A stretch of 64,000 nt of DNA from Sulfuricurvum sp. (GCA_030694265.1 JAUXYP010000002.1:186001-250000), one strand, 5' to 3'. Counted from the stretch's first letter, positions 50,538 to 59,487 are shown. Numbers and translations: made by a program. Notes: generated from the sequence alone by a model not told the origin.

Positions 50538-51161
50538 TTACAGTATCATTTGCAGACGCATAAGTCCGGCACGGCTAAATTGCTCTTCGTAATAATCGCT
50601 TCTTTTTTCATCGACGAGGGTAAAGCCCAATTTTTTATAGATCAGTTCTGTCTCCACGGAGCCGATTTCTACCATCGTTTGTACTTTGCGGTATCCTTTT
50701 AGGCGTGCAGGAAGCATGCTTTTGGTGACAAGCTCTTTGTAGTTTTCGATGCTTTTGAACTCTTCTTCGAGCATCAGAAAATCTAGCACCCATGTTTGAT
50801 TATCCACTTCAGGCTCGCATAGCAAATAACCTGCGATTCGTTCATGATAGCTCTCATCAATTCCAATCTCTTCAAGGGCTTTGGCAAACGCATCATGCGT
50901 AGCGATACGTGGTTCGTAGGCACAAATTGCACCCACGTTGACCGTTCCCGCTAAGGCAATAAAAAAGTTAGAATAATGGCAATAGCACTTGGTCGGCGCA
51001 GTGGCGAGACGTTTAAGATAATCCAAGAGTTGAGCGTCACTGGAAGCTTGAAAAACAAAATCAAAAAGACCCACCCGTTTTTCGGCGCGAGAACTTTCGA
51101 GCAAAGCTTTGCAGATAATCACGATATCGGCTTCGGATGCTTTTCGAACAGTGACCTTCAT
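50538..51161 (-). CDS. GNAT-type acetyltransferase-like protein
   Basis: The 207-residue product has a GNAT-like layout: VTVRKASEADIVIICKALLESS at the start, a beta sheet with FFIALAGTVNVGAICAYEPR and WVLDFLMLEEEF, and a C-terminal VETELIYKKLGFTLVDEKRSDYYEEQF (blocks VETELIYKKLGFTLV). The KKLGF block matches the end of many GNAT domains. The acetyl-CoA loop Q/R-x-x-G-x-G/A is not clear, so activity is uncertain. It is followed by the antiporter gene, whose start lies 9 bases beyond this stop in the same frame. Confidence 0.65.
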   Translation of the reverse strand: MKVTVRKASEADIVIICKALLESSRAEKRVGLFDFVFQASSDAQLLDYLKRLATAPTKCYCHYSNFFIALAGTVNVGAICAYEPRIATHDAFAKALEEIGIDESYHERIAGYLLCEPEVDNQTWVLDFLMLEEEFKSIENYKELVTKSMLPARLKGYRKVQTMVEIGSVETELIYKKLGFTLVDEKRSDYYEEQFSRAGLMRLQMIL

Positions 51162-51233
51162 GCTCTATCCCTCTTGTCAATTTTTCATTATGCTATACTA
51201 CCTAACTTTAAAAGGAACTAAGGCCATCTTTTT

Positions 51234-51914
51234 ATGTCACCATTTAAACCAATAACTTTTTTTATTCTCCTTTCTCCTTTCTTATTTGGATCGCAACAGC
51301 TTGTAGTGGTGATCTCCACTGATATCAATGCCACGTCAGCTATGATGACACGATATGAGAAGGATTCAGACGTATACAGGGCTGTTTCTGCATCTGTCCC
51401 AGTCGTATTGGGACGAAGCGGATTAGGCTGGGACCAAGGCTATGAACCTTTAAAGAGAGAGGGAGATGGACGAAGTCCTGCTGGAATTTTTGATATTTCT
51501 GCTACGTTTGGGGAAGCGCCTAATGCCAATTCTGCTCTGACATATTGGTATGCAGATGATAAACTTATTTGTATTGACGATGTTAATGATACCCGGTACA
51601 ACACAATGGGACGTTTAGACCCCGCAAATCCTCCTAAAAGTTTTGAGCAAATGCGTCGTAATGATATGGTGTACCGCAACGGTGCAGTGATCGATTATAA
51701 TAGCAAACGAATAAGCGGACGCGGTTCATGCATCTTTTTTCATCTCAACCATCCGAACAAGCGTCCCACAGCTGGATGTACGGCGATGGATGAACAGCCG
51801 TTATTGGAACTCATACACTGGTTGGATCCGAATAAAAAACCGAAGTTACTGCAAATACCAAAAAGTGCGTGTGAGGAGTATCAAAAAGAGTTCGTTGGAA
51901 TAATGTGTGAGTGA
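51234..51914 (+). CDS. YkuD-type L,D-transpeptidase-like secreted protein
   Basis: The 226-residue product has a signal peptide (about 1-19) and a YkuD-like domain: PVVLGRSGLGWDQGY, EGDGRSPAGIFDISATFG, and the active-site region SGRGSCIFFHLNHPNKRPTAGCTAMDE (blocks GSCIFFHLNHP and TAGCTAMDE), where His and Cys are the catalytic pair. YkuD proteins make 3-3 cross-links or attach lipoproteins to peptidoglycan. This member belongs to the YafK/ErfK-distant branch with GD-x-R-x-P-x-G. It is a single gene divergent from the GNAT-like gene. Confidence 0.8.
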   Translation: MSPFKPITFFILLSPFLFGSQQLVVVISTDINATSAMMTRYEKDSDVYRAVSASVPVVLGRSGLGWDQGYEPLKREGDGRSPAGIFDISATFGEAPNANSALTYWYADDKLICIDDVNDTRYNTMGRLDPANPPKSFEQMRRNDMVYRNGAVIDYNSKRISGRGSCIFFHLNHPNKRPTAGCTAMDEQPLLELIHWLDPNKKPKLLQIPKSACEEYQKEFVGIMCE

Positions 51915-51938
51915 TTTCCCCGAAGGGAATCAGCGGGA

Positions 51939-52952
51939 TTAGTTCACGTCTACTTTAGGGGTAGTTGCGTTTGAAGCGGGGAACATCGGATAGGTAATCT
52001 GAGGTTTACGTCCATCCAATGCTTTTAGAAAGGTCTCGATAGAAGCTGTTTCTTCGTCGCTTAGAGTAGCTCCAAGCTGAATACGTCCCATCTCTTTGAT
52101 TGCTTCGCTCAGTGTAGCGATTTGGCCATTGTGGAAATACGGAGCAGTTTGTGTAATATTACGCAAGGTAGGTACACGCACCAATCCGTTTTTATCTCCT
52201 TTGAAATCACCGACGTTCATGTGCTTATATTCACCGGTTACGCCAAATGCCTGCATCGTTCCGCCCAATGCGATGTCGTTATGACAGTTCGCGCACCCTT
52301 TGTCAATAAAGGTCTTAAGCCCTTTTTGCTCCGGTGCGGTGAGTGCTTTCTTATTTCCATTGAGGAAATCGTCATAGCGTGAAGGTGTGACAAGTGTACG
52401 CTCGAAAACAGCGATGGTATCGGCCACTTTTTCAAAAGTGATTTTGACACTTTTTCCGTACGCTTTTTGAAACATCGTTACGTATTCAGGTATTGAATTC
52501 ACAACATCTGTGACCAGCCCTTTAGGAGAAGCCATTTCAGGAGCTGCTTGCATAGGCCCTTGTGCTTGATCTTCTAGGTGTGGAGAACGTCCATCCCAAA
52601 ATTGTTGGCTGTAAAAAACCGCATTGTAGACGGTCGGGGAACTAAGCCCATGAGGATTAGCAGTCCATTTGTGACCGATTGCTGCACCCATTCCGTCGCT
52701 TCCTCCGAGTCCTACATTATGACATGTGTTACAGCTGATGAGACCACTTTTAGAGAGGCGCGGATCCATGTAGAGCATTTTGCCAAGGTCAACTTTGGCA
52801 GCTGTTGTAGGATTTTTTGGATTAGAGGTCAGTTTTGTTAATGCCGCTTTGGAAGCAGGGATAGGTTTTAAACCTGCTTTTTGTGCATCACTTTGAAGAG
52901 AGCCTGCCATGAGGGCACTGGCTACAAGTGTTGATAAAATGAATACTTTCAT
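51939..52952 (-). CDS. di-heme cytochrome c peroxidase
   Basis: It reduces hydrogen peroxide in the periplasm using cytochrome c electrons. The 337-residue product has a signal peptide (about 1-17) and two heme c sites: CNTCH (74-78) and CANCH (220-224). MauG/CcpA family marks include KVDLGKMLYMDPRLSKSGLISC (blocks LGKMLYMDPRLS), QFWDGRSPHLEDQA, and VPTLRNITQTAPYFHNGQIATL (blocks VPTLRNITQTAPYFHNG). I use ATG 52952 with AAGGA upstream; longer starts are unsupported. It follows recD2 but has its own promoter. Confidence 0.93.
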   Translation of the reverse strand: MKVFILSTLVASALMAGSLQSDAQKAGLKPIPASKAALTKLTSNPKNPTTAAKVDLGKMLYMDPRLSKSGLISCNTCHNVGLGGSDGMGAAIGHKWTANPHGLSSPTVYNAVFYSQQFWDGRSPHLEDQAQGPMQAAPEMASPKGLVTDVVNSIPEYVTMFQKAYGKSVKITFEKVADTIAVFERTLVTPSRYDDFLNGNKKALTAPEQKGLKTFIDKGCANCHNDIALGGTMQAFGVTGEYKHMNVGDFKGDKNGLVRVPTLRNITQTAPYFHNGQIATLSEAIKEMGRIQLGATLSDEETASIETFLKALDGRKPQITYPMFPASNATTPKVDVN

Positions 52953-52985
52953 TACTATTCCTTCTGTGAACTTTATGATGGATAT

Positions 52986-52991
52986 ATTGTA
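52986..52991 (-). promoter_or_regulatory. -10 box of the cytochrome c peroxidase gene
   Basis: TACAAT on the minus strand within TTTTGCTACAAT, about 33 bases before the ATG at 52952 and downstream of the recD2 stop. A recognisable regulator site is not evident. Confidence 0.5.
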
Positions 52992-53013
52992 GCAAAATCT
53001 TATCACATTGCGG

Positions 53014-55245
53014 TTACAATTCTTGCATGACCGTGTGTCGATTAGTGTGTTCCAGTCGTCTGCACGATGCTTCAAAAGCTCCCGATTCTCCGACAATATA
53101 GCAGTGCCCCTTTGCCCGTGTGATGGCGGTGTAAAGCAATTTTGTATTGAGCATGATCAGGTGGGAAAAACTCATCACCATAACGACGGTATCATACTCC
53201 ATCCCCTGTACTTTATGGACACTTAACGCATAAGAGAGACTTAGCAGATTGGTGAGTTCATCGTATTTGTACTGTACAACGATCTCTTCATTGGGATAAA
53301 AGACATAACACAGCTCTTCTTCTTCATCCAGTCTGAAAATAAGGCCGCACATACCGTTGAAGATTCTGCGCTCAGAGGGGTCACCGTTTTCTTTGAACTG
53401 TTCTGTAGTATAGGAGGGCATATTTTCATTCTTGGTATGGACGACTTTATCCAAAAGTCGATACTCCCCTTTGTGGGTTTTGACTTTTTTCTTTGGGTTT
53501 GGATTAAAGTACTCTTGCAGGAGGATATTGAGATTGTCAACACCCAGTGCATGGCTTCGCATAGGAGAGATTACCTGAAACGCTGTCAGATATTCGCGTA
53601 TTTTTTTATCGGCTAGCTTTTGTCTTGAAAAGGGGAGATGTTCAAGTGTTACCTGTGCGATTGAAGCCAGAATATTATGGGCGTTAGTTTTGACTACCTC
53701 GTCAAACTCTTGGGGACCAAGCGAGTGTTTCAGGGCATGGCGGTTGGCAATATCGACCCCAATAAACGTAAAATCTTCATAATGCTCTTTATAGGGAGGA
53801 ATAACCCCTTGACGAACATCATTGGCGATGAGAGCAATGGCCTGTTCCGCGCTTTGGCGGTAAATTTGGGTGAGCATAACGGTGGGTGCGAGTTTGAGGG
53901 CGATTGCATCTGTGAGAGGATTGCCCGCACCGATAGGGGGGAGTTGTGCATCATCACCGACGATGATGACGACAGCATCGAAGGCTATTTTAACCATCAG
54001 GCGGGCAAAAAGGGTGGAGTTGATCATGGAGGCTTCGTCGATGAGCACCACTTTATAGGGCAGGGTATCTTGAGACTCGAACTTGACCAGCAGGCTTTGG
54101 ATGGTACCGCTGGAATAGCCACTGCGCTCACGGATACGTTGGGATGCGATACCGCTGAGGGCGCAGGTCATAATGAGCGAGGGGTCCATGCGCAGTGCGA
54201 GGAGGTCCAGCAGCGCTTTGGCGGTCGTACTTTTTCCGGTACCTGCGTACCCAATGAGAAACAGCAGTCCTACTCCCACATTGATTTGTTCGAGCGCCGT
54301 GCGTTGTTGATCGCCTAGATTAAGGGAATGTTCGGTTAAAAAGTTCTCTAAATCTTTGCAAACCGTTTCCCCTTTGCTCTTCCCTCGACGGACAAACTGA
54401 TCGAAAAGCACTTTTTCAGCTTGGTACAGTCGTGAGGGAGAGAGTCTTCCGCTGGGCAGGAGCATAATTTTGTCTTCACGTATGCGGTCTTCGAGTGCAT
54501 GACCATAAATCTCTTCGTCATTAAGCTCGAGGAGTAAATCGAGTTTGCTGTAAAGAATGTCTTGACCGATGCAGCTGTTTCCCTCAGCATCGCAATATTC
54601 GCTTAGCGTGTATTCCATAGCAGCTTGAATGCGGCGCTCATCATGATGGGAAATTCCCATTTGATGTGCGATCTCATCTGCTTTTTTAAATCCGATACCG
54701 TTGATGGACATGAGGCCGTAGGGATTTTTTTTGATCACATCAATGGGTTCTGCAACCCCTTTCATTGCCGTAGCAATCAAACGCAGCAGCGTAGGGGTGA
54801 CACCATAAGGAGCGAGAAATTCACCCAACAAACGCATGGATCGAAATTGTTTCCACCCGCTTGAGAGTTTTTCAAGGCGCTTGGCGTTCATCCCCTTGAT
54901 CTCCATGAGGCGCTCGATATCGTTTTCCAAAATTTCTATAAGTCCTTCTTGCCCGTATTTCTCGATAAGCTCAGCGGTGAGTTTTTTGGTAAAGCCTTTG
55001 ACGACGCGGTTAAGGAAGAAAAAGAGTTCATTTTGGTTGACGAGTAGAGATTCGGCTTTAAAGGTTTTGCCGTAGTTTTTGTGAACTTCCCATTCGCCTT
55101 TGAGGGTAATGGCGGCATTGAGAAGATTTTCGACATCACTCTCGTAATAGTGGGCGCTGATTTTTTCACCGCTTTTGAGCGCGGCGATGAAAAAACCGCT
55201 ATTCTCGTAGATGATTTTATCGATTTGGCCTATGAGTGTTTGCAT
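53014..55245 (-). CDS. recD2: RecD2-type DNA helicase
   Basis: A superfamily 1B 5'-3' helicase of the RecD2/TraA class, working without RecBC. At 743 residues: N-terminal OB-like and helix-hairpin-helix part (about 1-190), Walker A GYAGTGKSTTAKALL, VVLIDEASMINSTLF (motif II), VGDDAQLPPIGAGNPL (motif III), and C-terminal SYALSVHKVQGMEYDTVVMV (motif V) with LYTAITRAKGHCYIVG (motif VI). The ATG at 55245 (MQTLIGQIDK) has no Shine-Dalgarno, but an extended -10 sits exactly one turn upstream, suggesting a leaderless message. A TTG at 55269 is an alternative. Confidence 0.85.
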   Translation of the reverse strand: MQTLIGQIDKIIYENSGFFIAALKSGEKISAHYYESDVENLLNAAITLKGEWEVHKNYGKTFKAESLLVNQNELFFFLNRVVKGFTKKLTAELIEKYGQEGLIEILENDIERLMEIKGMNAKRLEKLSSGWKQFRSMRLLGEFLAPYGVTPTLLRLIATAMKGVAEPIDVIKKNPYGLMSINGIGFKKADEIAHQMGISHHDERRIQAAMEYTLSEYCDAEGNSCIGQDILYSKLDLLLELNDEEIYGHALEDRIREDKIMLLPSGRLSPSRLYQAEKVLFDQFVRRGKSKGETVCKDLENFLTEHSLNLGDQQRTALEQINVGVGLLFLIGYAGTGKSTTAKALLDLLALRMDPSLIMTCALSGIASQRIRERSGYSSGTIQSLLVKFESQDTLPYKVVLIDEASMINSTLFARLMVKIAFDAVVIIVGDDAQLPPIGAGNPLTDAIALKLAPTVMLTQIYRQSAEQAIALIANDVRQGVIPPYKEHYEDFTFIGVDIANRHALKHSLGPQEFDEVVKTNAHNILASIAQVTLEHLPFSRQKLADKKIREYLTAFQVISPMRSHALGVDNLNILLQEYFNPNPKKKVKTHKGEYRLLDKVVHTKNENMPSYTTEQFKENGDPSERRIFNGMCGLIFRLDEEEELCYVFYPNEEIVVQYKYDELTNLLSLSYALSVHKVQGMEYDTVVMVMSFSHLIMLNTKLLYTAITRAKGHCYIVGESGAFEASCRRLEHTNRHTVMQEL

Positions 55246-55248
55246 GGT

Positions 55249-55267
55249 GCGATTGTAGCACAATCGC
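55249..55267 (-). promoter_or_regulatory. palindrome over the recD2 -10 box
   Basis: GCGATTGT-AGC-ACAATCGC is a perfect 8-bp inverted repeat. On the minus strand it contains TGC-TACAAT, an extended -10 (55257-55252), ending 6 bases before the recD2 ATG, which places +1 on the A of ATG. A protein bound to the palindrome would cover the -10. Confidence 0.5.
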
Positions 55268-55302
55268 AAATAATGGAGAATGTAAGGTGGCAGAATGCCT
55301 AA

Positions 55303-56184
55303 TTATGCTTTGACGCGCAAAATACGCTCGGCTTCTTGGGATTTATACAGCTCTGCACATCCCTTGGACAATTCTCTGATTTTGAGAATGTAGTTTGCCC
55401 GTTCGGTGACCGAAATCGCTTTGCGTGCATCGAGGGTATTAAAGGTATGCGATGCCATCATGCACAGATCATAAGCAGGAAGGGGAAGCTGGGCTTCCAA
55501 ACATTTTTTACACTCCGCCGATTTTGCTTCAAATTCGGCAAACAGCATCGCAGTATCGGCGATCTCAAAATTGTATTTGCTAAACTGAATTTCACCCTCT
55601 TTATGAATATCGCGGTAGAGTGTTTTGCCGTATTGATTTTCACTCCACACGATGTCAAATACCGTATCAACACCTTGAAGATACATCGCTAAACGCTCGG
55701 TTCCATAAGTGATCTCAACTGCGACAGGATCACACGCGATGCCGCCGACTTGCTGAAAATAGGTGAACTGCGTTACTTCCATACCATTGAGCCATACTTC
55801 CCAACCCAGACCCCAGGCCCCCAATGTCGGAGATTCCCAGTTGTCTTCAACAAAACGGATATCGTGCTCTTTGAGATTTAGCCCCAAGTATTCGAGACTT
55901 TTGAGATAGAGTTCTTGGATATTTTCGGGGCTTGGTTTGATAAGCGCTTGAAACTGATAGTAGCTTCCTAAACGGTTAGGGTTTTCTCCATAGCGACCAT
56001 CGGTTGGACGACGGCTTGGGGCGACATAGGCTACAGACCACGGCTGTGAATCAAGAGAGCGCAAAAAAGTGGCAGGATGAAACGTACCTGCTCCCGCAGG
56101 AATGTCATAAGGCTGAACGATTGCGCACCCTTGCTCATTCCAAAATTGTTGAAGTTTTAAAAGCATATCGCCGAATGTAATCAT
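55303..56184 (-). CDS. glyQ: glycine--tRNA ligase alpha subunit
   Basis: The alpha chain of the alpha2-beta2 bacterial GlyRS carries the class II catalytic core. The 293-residue product shows [32 protein letters not shown] (blocks [20 protein letters not shown] and TFHPATFLR), [25 protein letters not shown] (blocks [21 protein letters not shown]), [19 protein letters not shown] and [18 protein letters not shown]. glyS (beta) is not in the window. The order purE-DUF3972-glyQ matches Campylobacter; here a DUF89 gene lies between the last two. Confidence 0.97.
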   Translation of the reverse strand: MITFGDMLLKLQQFWNEQGCAIVQPYDIPAGAGTFHPATFLRSLDSQPWSVAYVAPSRRPTDGRYGENPNRLGSYYQFQALIKPSPENIQELYLKSLEYLGLNLKEHDIRFVEDNWESPTLGAWGLGWEVWLNGMEVTQFTYFQQVGGIACDPVAVEITYGTERLAMYLQGVDTVFDIVWSENQYGKTLYRDIHKEGEIQFSKYNFEIADTAMLFAEFEAKSAECKKCLEAQLPLPAYDLCMMASHTFNTLDARKAISVTERANYILKIRELSKGCAELYKSQEAERILRVKA

Positions 56185-56219
56185 AAAAAGTCTCCGCTAA
56201 ATAGTGGTGGAAGTATAAC

Positions 56220-57077
56220 TTAGTCTATCTTACAGATAATAGAACCTATATCATGTCCTAAAGAGCGGGAAACGACGGAACATTTTACCTTTAGTAAAAA
56301 ACAGATATTTGCGCGAACGGTTGGGGTCATACATTCATAATTCCCCATACCTTTGGCGATGATAACATCTGCTGTATCGAACAAGTTCTGTGCTTCGAGA
56401 GTGGCGCGCTCATAAACAAATCCGGGAGTATTGACACCGCTGTCGATGAGGGTACACAGCTGATCCATATTCGCTTCTTTTGCCTCTTTCATGGTGACAT
56501 CGTTGATGATGAAATTACCGCGTACCATGTAAAAAATCTCCAGCTTGGGATAAAGCAGCTGTAGATATTCAATCGCCAAAGCATCAAACAGATGCTCGCC
56601 GGTATTGTCACCGATGTACAGCAGAGATTTTACATCCTTTAGCTGTTCCCGTAAAACTTCCACATCATCATGAGCAAACGCCGTATCAAATACAGACGTA
56701 ATCGAACCGTGTAAATCAAACGTGACTTCTGCGGCCAGATCAATAACATTACCAACCACTGCCGTTTTAAGCAGTGCCATAAACGGATCGTTACTTTTTT
56801 CAATGGTCTCTCGCAGAAATGGCATATAGTGGTGTGCTTGCGTCGTGGCATGTGCTTTTTGCTCATCATAGAGGTCGATTTTTTGACTCAAACGGGCCAT
56901 TTCTTCATACAAAGGAGTCGCAATCACGGGAGGAGTAAGGGTGAAATCAGCGTTTTCAAGTGAGTTTTCTACGTGAGAGGTAATGGCACGGGTTAAGGTA
57001 TTATTTGCACCGATTGCTTCGGCTACCCGTTTACTTTGGCCTATAATACACGCAATACATTCATGCTCGATCGTCAT
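56220..57077 (-). CDS. DUF89 (ARMT1-type) damage-control phosphatase-like protein
   Basis: DUF89 proteins are metal-dependent phosphatases that clear damaged phosphometabolites. The 285-residue product starts MTIEHECIACIIGQ, with the CxxC found in the microbial subgroup, and has GDNTGEHLFDALAIEYL, the Asp-Asn metal-site block, VRGNFIINDVTMKEA, and VIIAKGMGNYECM near the end. I use ATG 57077, which overlaps the stop of the DUF3972 gene by 4 bases (ATGA), not the upstream TTG/ATG region at 57110. Specific substrate unknown. Confidence 0.85.
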   Translation of the reverse strand: MTIEHECIACIIGQSKRVAEAIGANNTLTRAITSHVENSLENADFTLTPPVIATPLYEEMARLSQKIDLYDEQKAHATTQAHHYMPFLRETIEKSNDPFMALLKTAVVGNVIDLAAEVTFDLHGSITSVFDTAFAHDDVEVLREQLKDVKSLLYIGDNTGEHLFDALAIEYLQLLYPKLEIFYMVRGNFIINDVTMKEAKEANMDQLCTLIDSGVNTPGFVYERATLEAQNLFDTADVIIAKGMGNYECMTPTVRANICFLLKVKCSVVSRSLGHDIGSIICKID

Positions 57078-57556
57078 GCAGTACCATGTTCGTCGATTAC
57101 TTTTCCCCACATCAGTTTGTATTTACGACGCATAAATTCGACTTCTTGGGCAGAAAGTTTGAGCTGTGTGGTGAGTGTGTCGATGGTGCGGCGGTCTTCA
57201 TCGTAAAGTTCTTGTAAGGAAGAGAGGGCCTCTTTTAAAAACATATTTTCATTTTTGATTGATTCAATCGTCTCTTCTTTGGCAGAGAGAACTTTTTCAT
57301 GGAGGTTGATAATGGTACCGATTGTTTTTTCAACGAAACTTGCACCCATAGTGATATCGGCATGAGATGCGCTAAGATCGGTGAGGGTTGCTGGGACAAT
57401 ATCTCCCATGCTTTGTGAAGGATCGATGAGAACAACCCCCTCTTCAACAATAGTTGTAAGTTTTCCGCGAACAATGAGAGCTTCAACGGCTTCAACTTCC
57501 ATGTTGGTCAAGTCGGCATATTCGTGAATACTCATCCAGTGTTCGTGCATTTTCAT
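57074..57556 (-). CDS. DUF3972 family protein
   Basis: A 160-residue protein of a family restricted, to my knowledge, to Campylobacterota and always near purE/glyQ. It has a small helix-turn-helix-like start (WMSIHEYADLTNMEVEAVEA, then LIVRGKLTTIVEEG) and a long coiled coil from about residue 75 to 145 (TIINLHEKVLSAKEETIESI, LKEALSSLQELYDEDRRTID). The domain layout suggests a DNA- or partner-binding scaffold, but the function is unknown. Two starts (57556 and 57550) are possible. Confidence 0.8.
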   Translation of the reverse strand: MKMHEHWMSIHEYADLTNMEVEAVEALIVRGKLTTIVEEGVVLIDPSQSMGDIVPATLTDLSASHADITMGASFVEKTIGTIINLHEKVLSAKEETIESIKNENMFLKEALSSLQELYDEDRRTIDTLTTQLKLSAQEVEFMRRKYKLMWGKVIDEHGTA

Positions 57557-57600
57557 ACCCTTTTGTTATTTAACACTTCTAAAGCAAAAGGCGTACCTAC

Positions 57601-58095
57601 TTATAAAATAGTTTCGATTTCCATAGAATCCATTTCTACTTTTTTCGCTTTTGAAATACGGTCTTCTTGGAGTTTCATTCGCAACTCTTCATTTTCGAGT
57701 GCCAAGATTTGCATTGCAAGATAGGCCGAATTGATTGCTCCCGCTTTTCCGATAGCCACTGTTGCAACCGGCATCCCAGCAGGCATTTGTACGGTTGAAA
57801 GTAGTGCATCAATACCGCTAAGGGCAGAAGCACTCATAGGAACACCGATAATCGGTTTGATTGTTTTAGAGGCTAAAACACCTGCCAAATGAGCGGCCAT
57901 TCCAGCAGCTGCGATAAATATCTGCGCCCCTTTTGCTTCAGCAGCGATAACATAGTCTTTGGTACGCTCAGGAGAGCGATGCGCAGAGGAAATGATAAGT
58001 TCGTACTGAACGCCAAATTCTTCGAGGGTTTGAGAGCACGATTGCATAACGTCATAATCGCTTTTGCTCCCCATAATAATCGATACAAATTTCAT
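57601..58095 (-). CDS. purE: 5-(carboxyamino)imidazole ribonucleotide mutase
   Basis: PurE converts N5-CAIR to CAIR in purine synthesis. The class I protein shows IIMGSKSDYDVMQSCSQTLEEFGV (blocks MGSKSDYDVM and LEEFGV), SAHRSPERT, FIAAAGMAAHLAGVLAS, PIIGVPMSASALSGIDALLSTVQMP (blocks IIGVPMSASALSGIDAL and STVQMP) and VATVAIGKAGAINSAYLA. At 164 residues it is normal. It lies between the U32 peptidase and DUF3972 genes, an order shared with Campylobacter. Confidence 0.96.
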   Translation of the reverse strand: MKFVSIIMGSKSDYDVMQSCSQTLEEFGVQYELIISSAHRSPERTKDYVIAAEAKGAQIFIAAAGMAAHLAGVLASKTIKPIIGVPMSASALSGIDALLSTVQMPAGMPVATVAIGKAGAINSAYLAMQILALENEELRMKLQEDRISKAKKVEMDSMEIETIL

Positions 58096-58125
58096 TTTAA
58101 GTCCTTAGGTTTTTATTGATTTAAT

Positions 58126-58185
58126 ACGCTACAGGAGCTAAGCCCCTGTTGGCTACGTTAGCACTAGGCTTACCTCGGCGGTATG
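58126..58185. repeat. dispersed intergenic hairpin repeat, copy B (before purE)
   Basis: Contains a partly self-complementary start (ACAGGAGCT...GCCCCTGT) followed by TTGGCTACG, TTAGCACTA, GGCTTACC. The order and spacing match copy A at 21294-21362, except for a deletion of about 10 bases in the middle. It fills most of the 99-base gap between the U32 peptidase and purE genes. Confidence 0.5.
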
Positions 58186-58194
58186 CCCATTTTA

Positions 58195-59487
58195 CTAGCA
58201 TTTAGTAATTGTCCCCATGTCCTCGGTAGCAGGGATACGGAAAAAGGTATACGCCGGTAATACGCACGGGAGTTTAAAACGGTTTAGATTACCACTGTGA
58301 ACTTGATCCCAGACTTTTCCATTTTCAGCAATTAACTGTTTGAAACGGATACTCCATTGCCCATTGTCGTAAAAAACAGTCCCGATGTCGTTATCGATTT
58401 CACTCAGTACGGAGCCTTCTGGAACAACAAGTTCCATTGAATCACCTGGAAAGGTTTTGTATTTGCACTCAAAAAATTCACCACTCTCATCGACAATAGC
58501 GGCAACTTGATGTGTACCCATCATCATGGTGAAATCGAGGTTTTGGGTATCGTGCTTTTCAAAAGGGCGGTTGATGAGGTATGCATCGGTAAATCCGCGG
58601 TTTTGAGTGGTGTTGAGTTCACGCTGATAAACATCACCATCAAATTTCCCCGCATAAAAATCATCTATGGCACGACGATAGGTTTTGGCAGTGATCGCAG
58701 CGTAATACGGCGATTTGGTACGCCCCTCGACTTTGACCGAATCAATACATCCGCTCTCTAAAATTTCTTTCATGTGGGAGGCTAGATTGAGGTCTTTGGA
58801 ATTCATGATATACGTACCCACCCCCTCATGCTCTTCGAGTCTAAACAGTGTCCCCGTTTCAGGATTGGCAGCGTACATTTCATACGGGAATCGGCAATCG
58901 TTTGCACAGCTTCCACGGTTAGGAACACGGCCGCTTTGCAGCGTCGAGATCAAACAGCGTCCGCTGTACGCAAAACACATGGATCCGTGAACAAATACTT
59001 CAATCTCCAAATCAGGGAGCTCTTCTTTGATGATGGTCAAATCTTTGAGCGATATTTCACGTGCCGCGATAATACGGCGGGCCCCCATGTCATAATAGAC
59101 TTGCGCGTCTAGAACGTTCATAACGTTAGCTTGCGTAGAGAGGTGAAGAGGAATTTGAGGAGCGATTTGATGTGCGAGTTTCAAAACCCCGGGAGTGGCT
59201 ACGATAAAGGCATCAGGCTGTAGTGAAGCCATGGTGGCAATATGCTCTTTGAGAAGTTTGAGTTGTGAGTTAAAGGGAAAACCGTTGATGGTAACGTAGA
59301 CTTTTCGTCCGCGTGCATGTGCGTAGTCAATCCCTTCTTTGAAACTTTCGAGATCGAACTCTTTACCCGAACGAATGCGAAGTGAGAAGTGGCTTACCCC
59401 GCCATAAACGGCATCAGCGCCATAGTCAATGGCAATTTTGAGTTTTTCTAAATTTCCCGCAGGGGAGAGGAGCTCCACTTTCTTCAA
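58195..59487 (-). CDS. U32 family peptidase / tRNA hydroxylation protein TrhP-like
   Basis: U32 proteins were named collagenases; the YegQ/TrhP branch instead helps hydroxylate U34 of tRNAs. The 430-residue product has LLSPAGNLEKLKIAIDYGADAVYGG (blocks LLSPAGNLEKLKIAIDYGAD), HLSTQANVMN, ARRIIAAREISL, the Cys-rich EVFVHGSMCFAYSGRCLIS, GSCANDCRFPYE, and VKVEGRTKSPYYAA. The four cysteines in GSMC, GRC, GSC and NDC fit Fe-S or metal binding in the TrhP type. It is first in the operon leading to purE, DUF3972, DUF89 and glyQ. Confidence 0.88.
   Translation of the reverse strand: MKKVELLSPAGNLEKLKIAIDYGADAVYGGVSHFSLRIRSGKEFDLESFKEGIDYAHARGRKVYVTINGFPFNSQLKLLKEHIATMASLQPDAFIVATPGVLKLAHQIAPQIPLHLSTQANVMNVLDAQVYYDMGARRIIAAREISLKDLTIIKEELPDLEIEVFVHGSMCFAYSGRCLISTLQSGRVPNRGSCANDCRFPYEMYAANPETGTLFRLEEHEGVGTYIMNSKDLNLASHMKEILESGCIDSVKVEGRTKSPYYAAITAKTYRRAIDDFYAGKFDGDVYQRELNTTQNRGFTDAYLINRPFEKHDTQNLDFTMMMGTHQVAAIVDESGEFFECKYKTFPGDSMELVVPEGSVLSEIDNDIGTVFYDNGQWSIRFKQLIAENGKVWDQVHSGNLNRFKLPCVLPAYTFFRIPATEDMGTITKC

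Noticed and set aside
50134-50592. 152-codon open frame antisense to the antiporter
   Set aside because: Shadow frame; composition follows the membrane-protein gene on the other strand.
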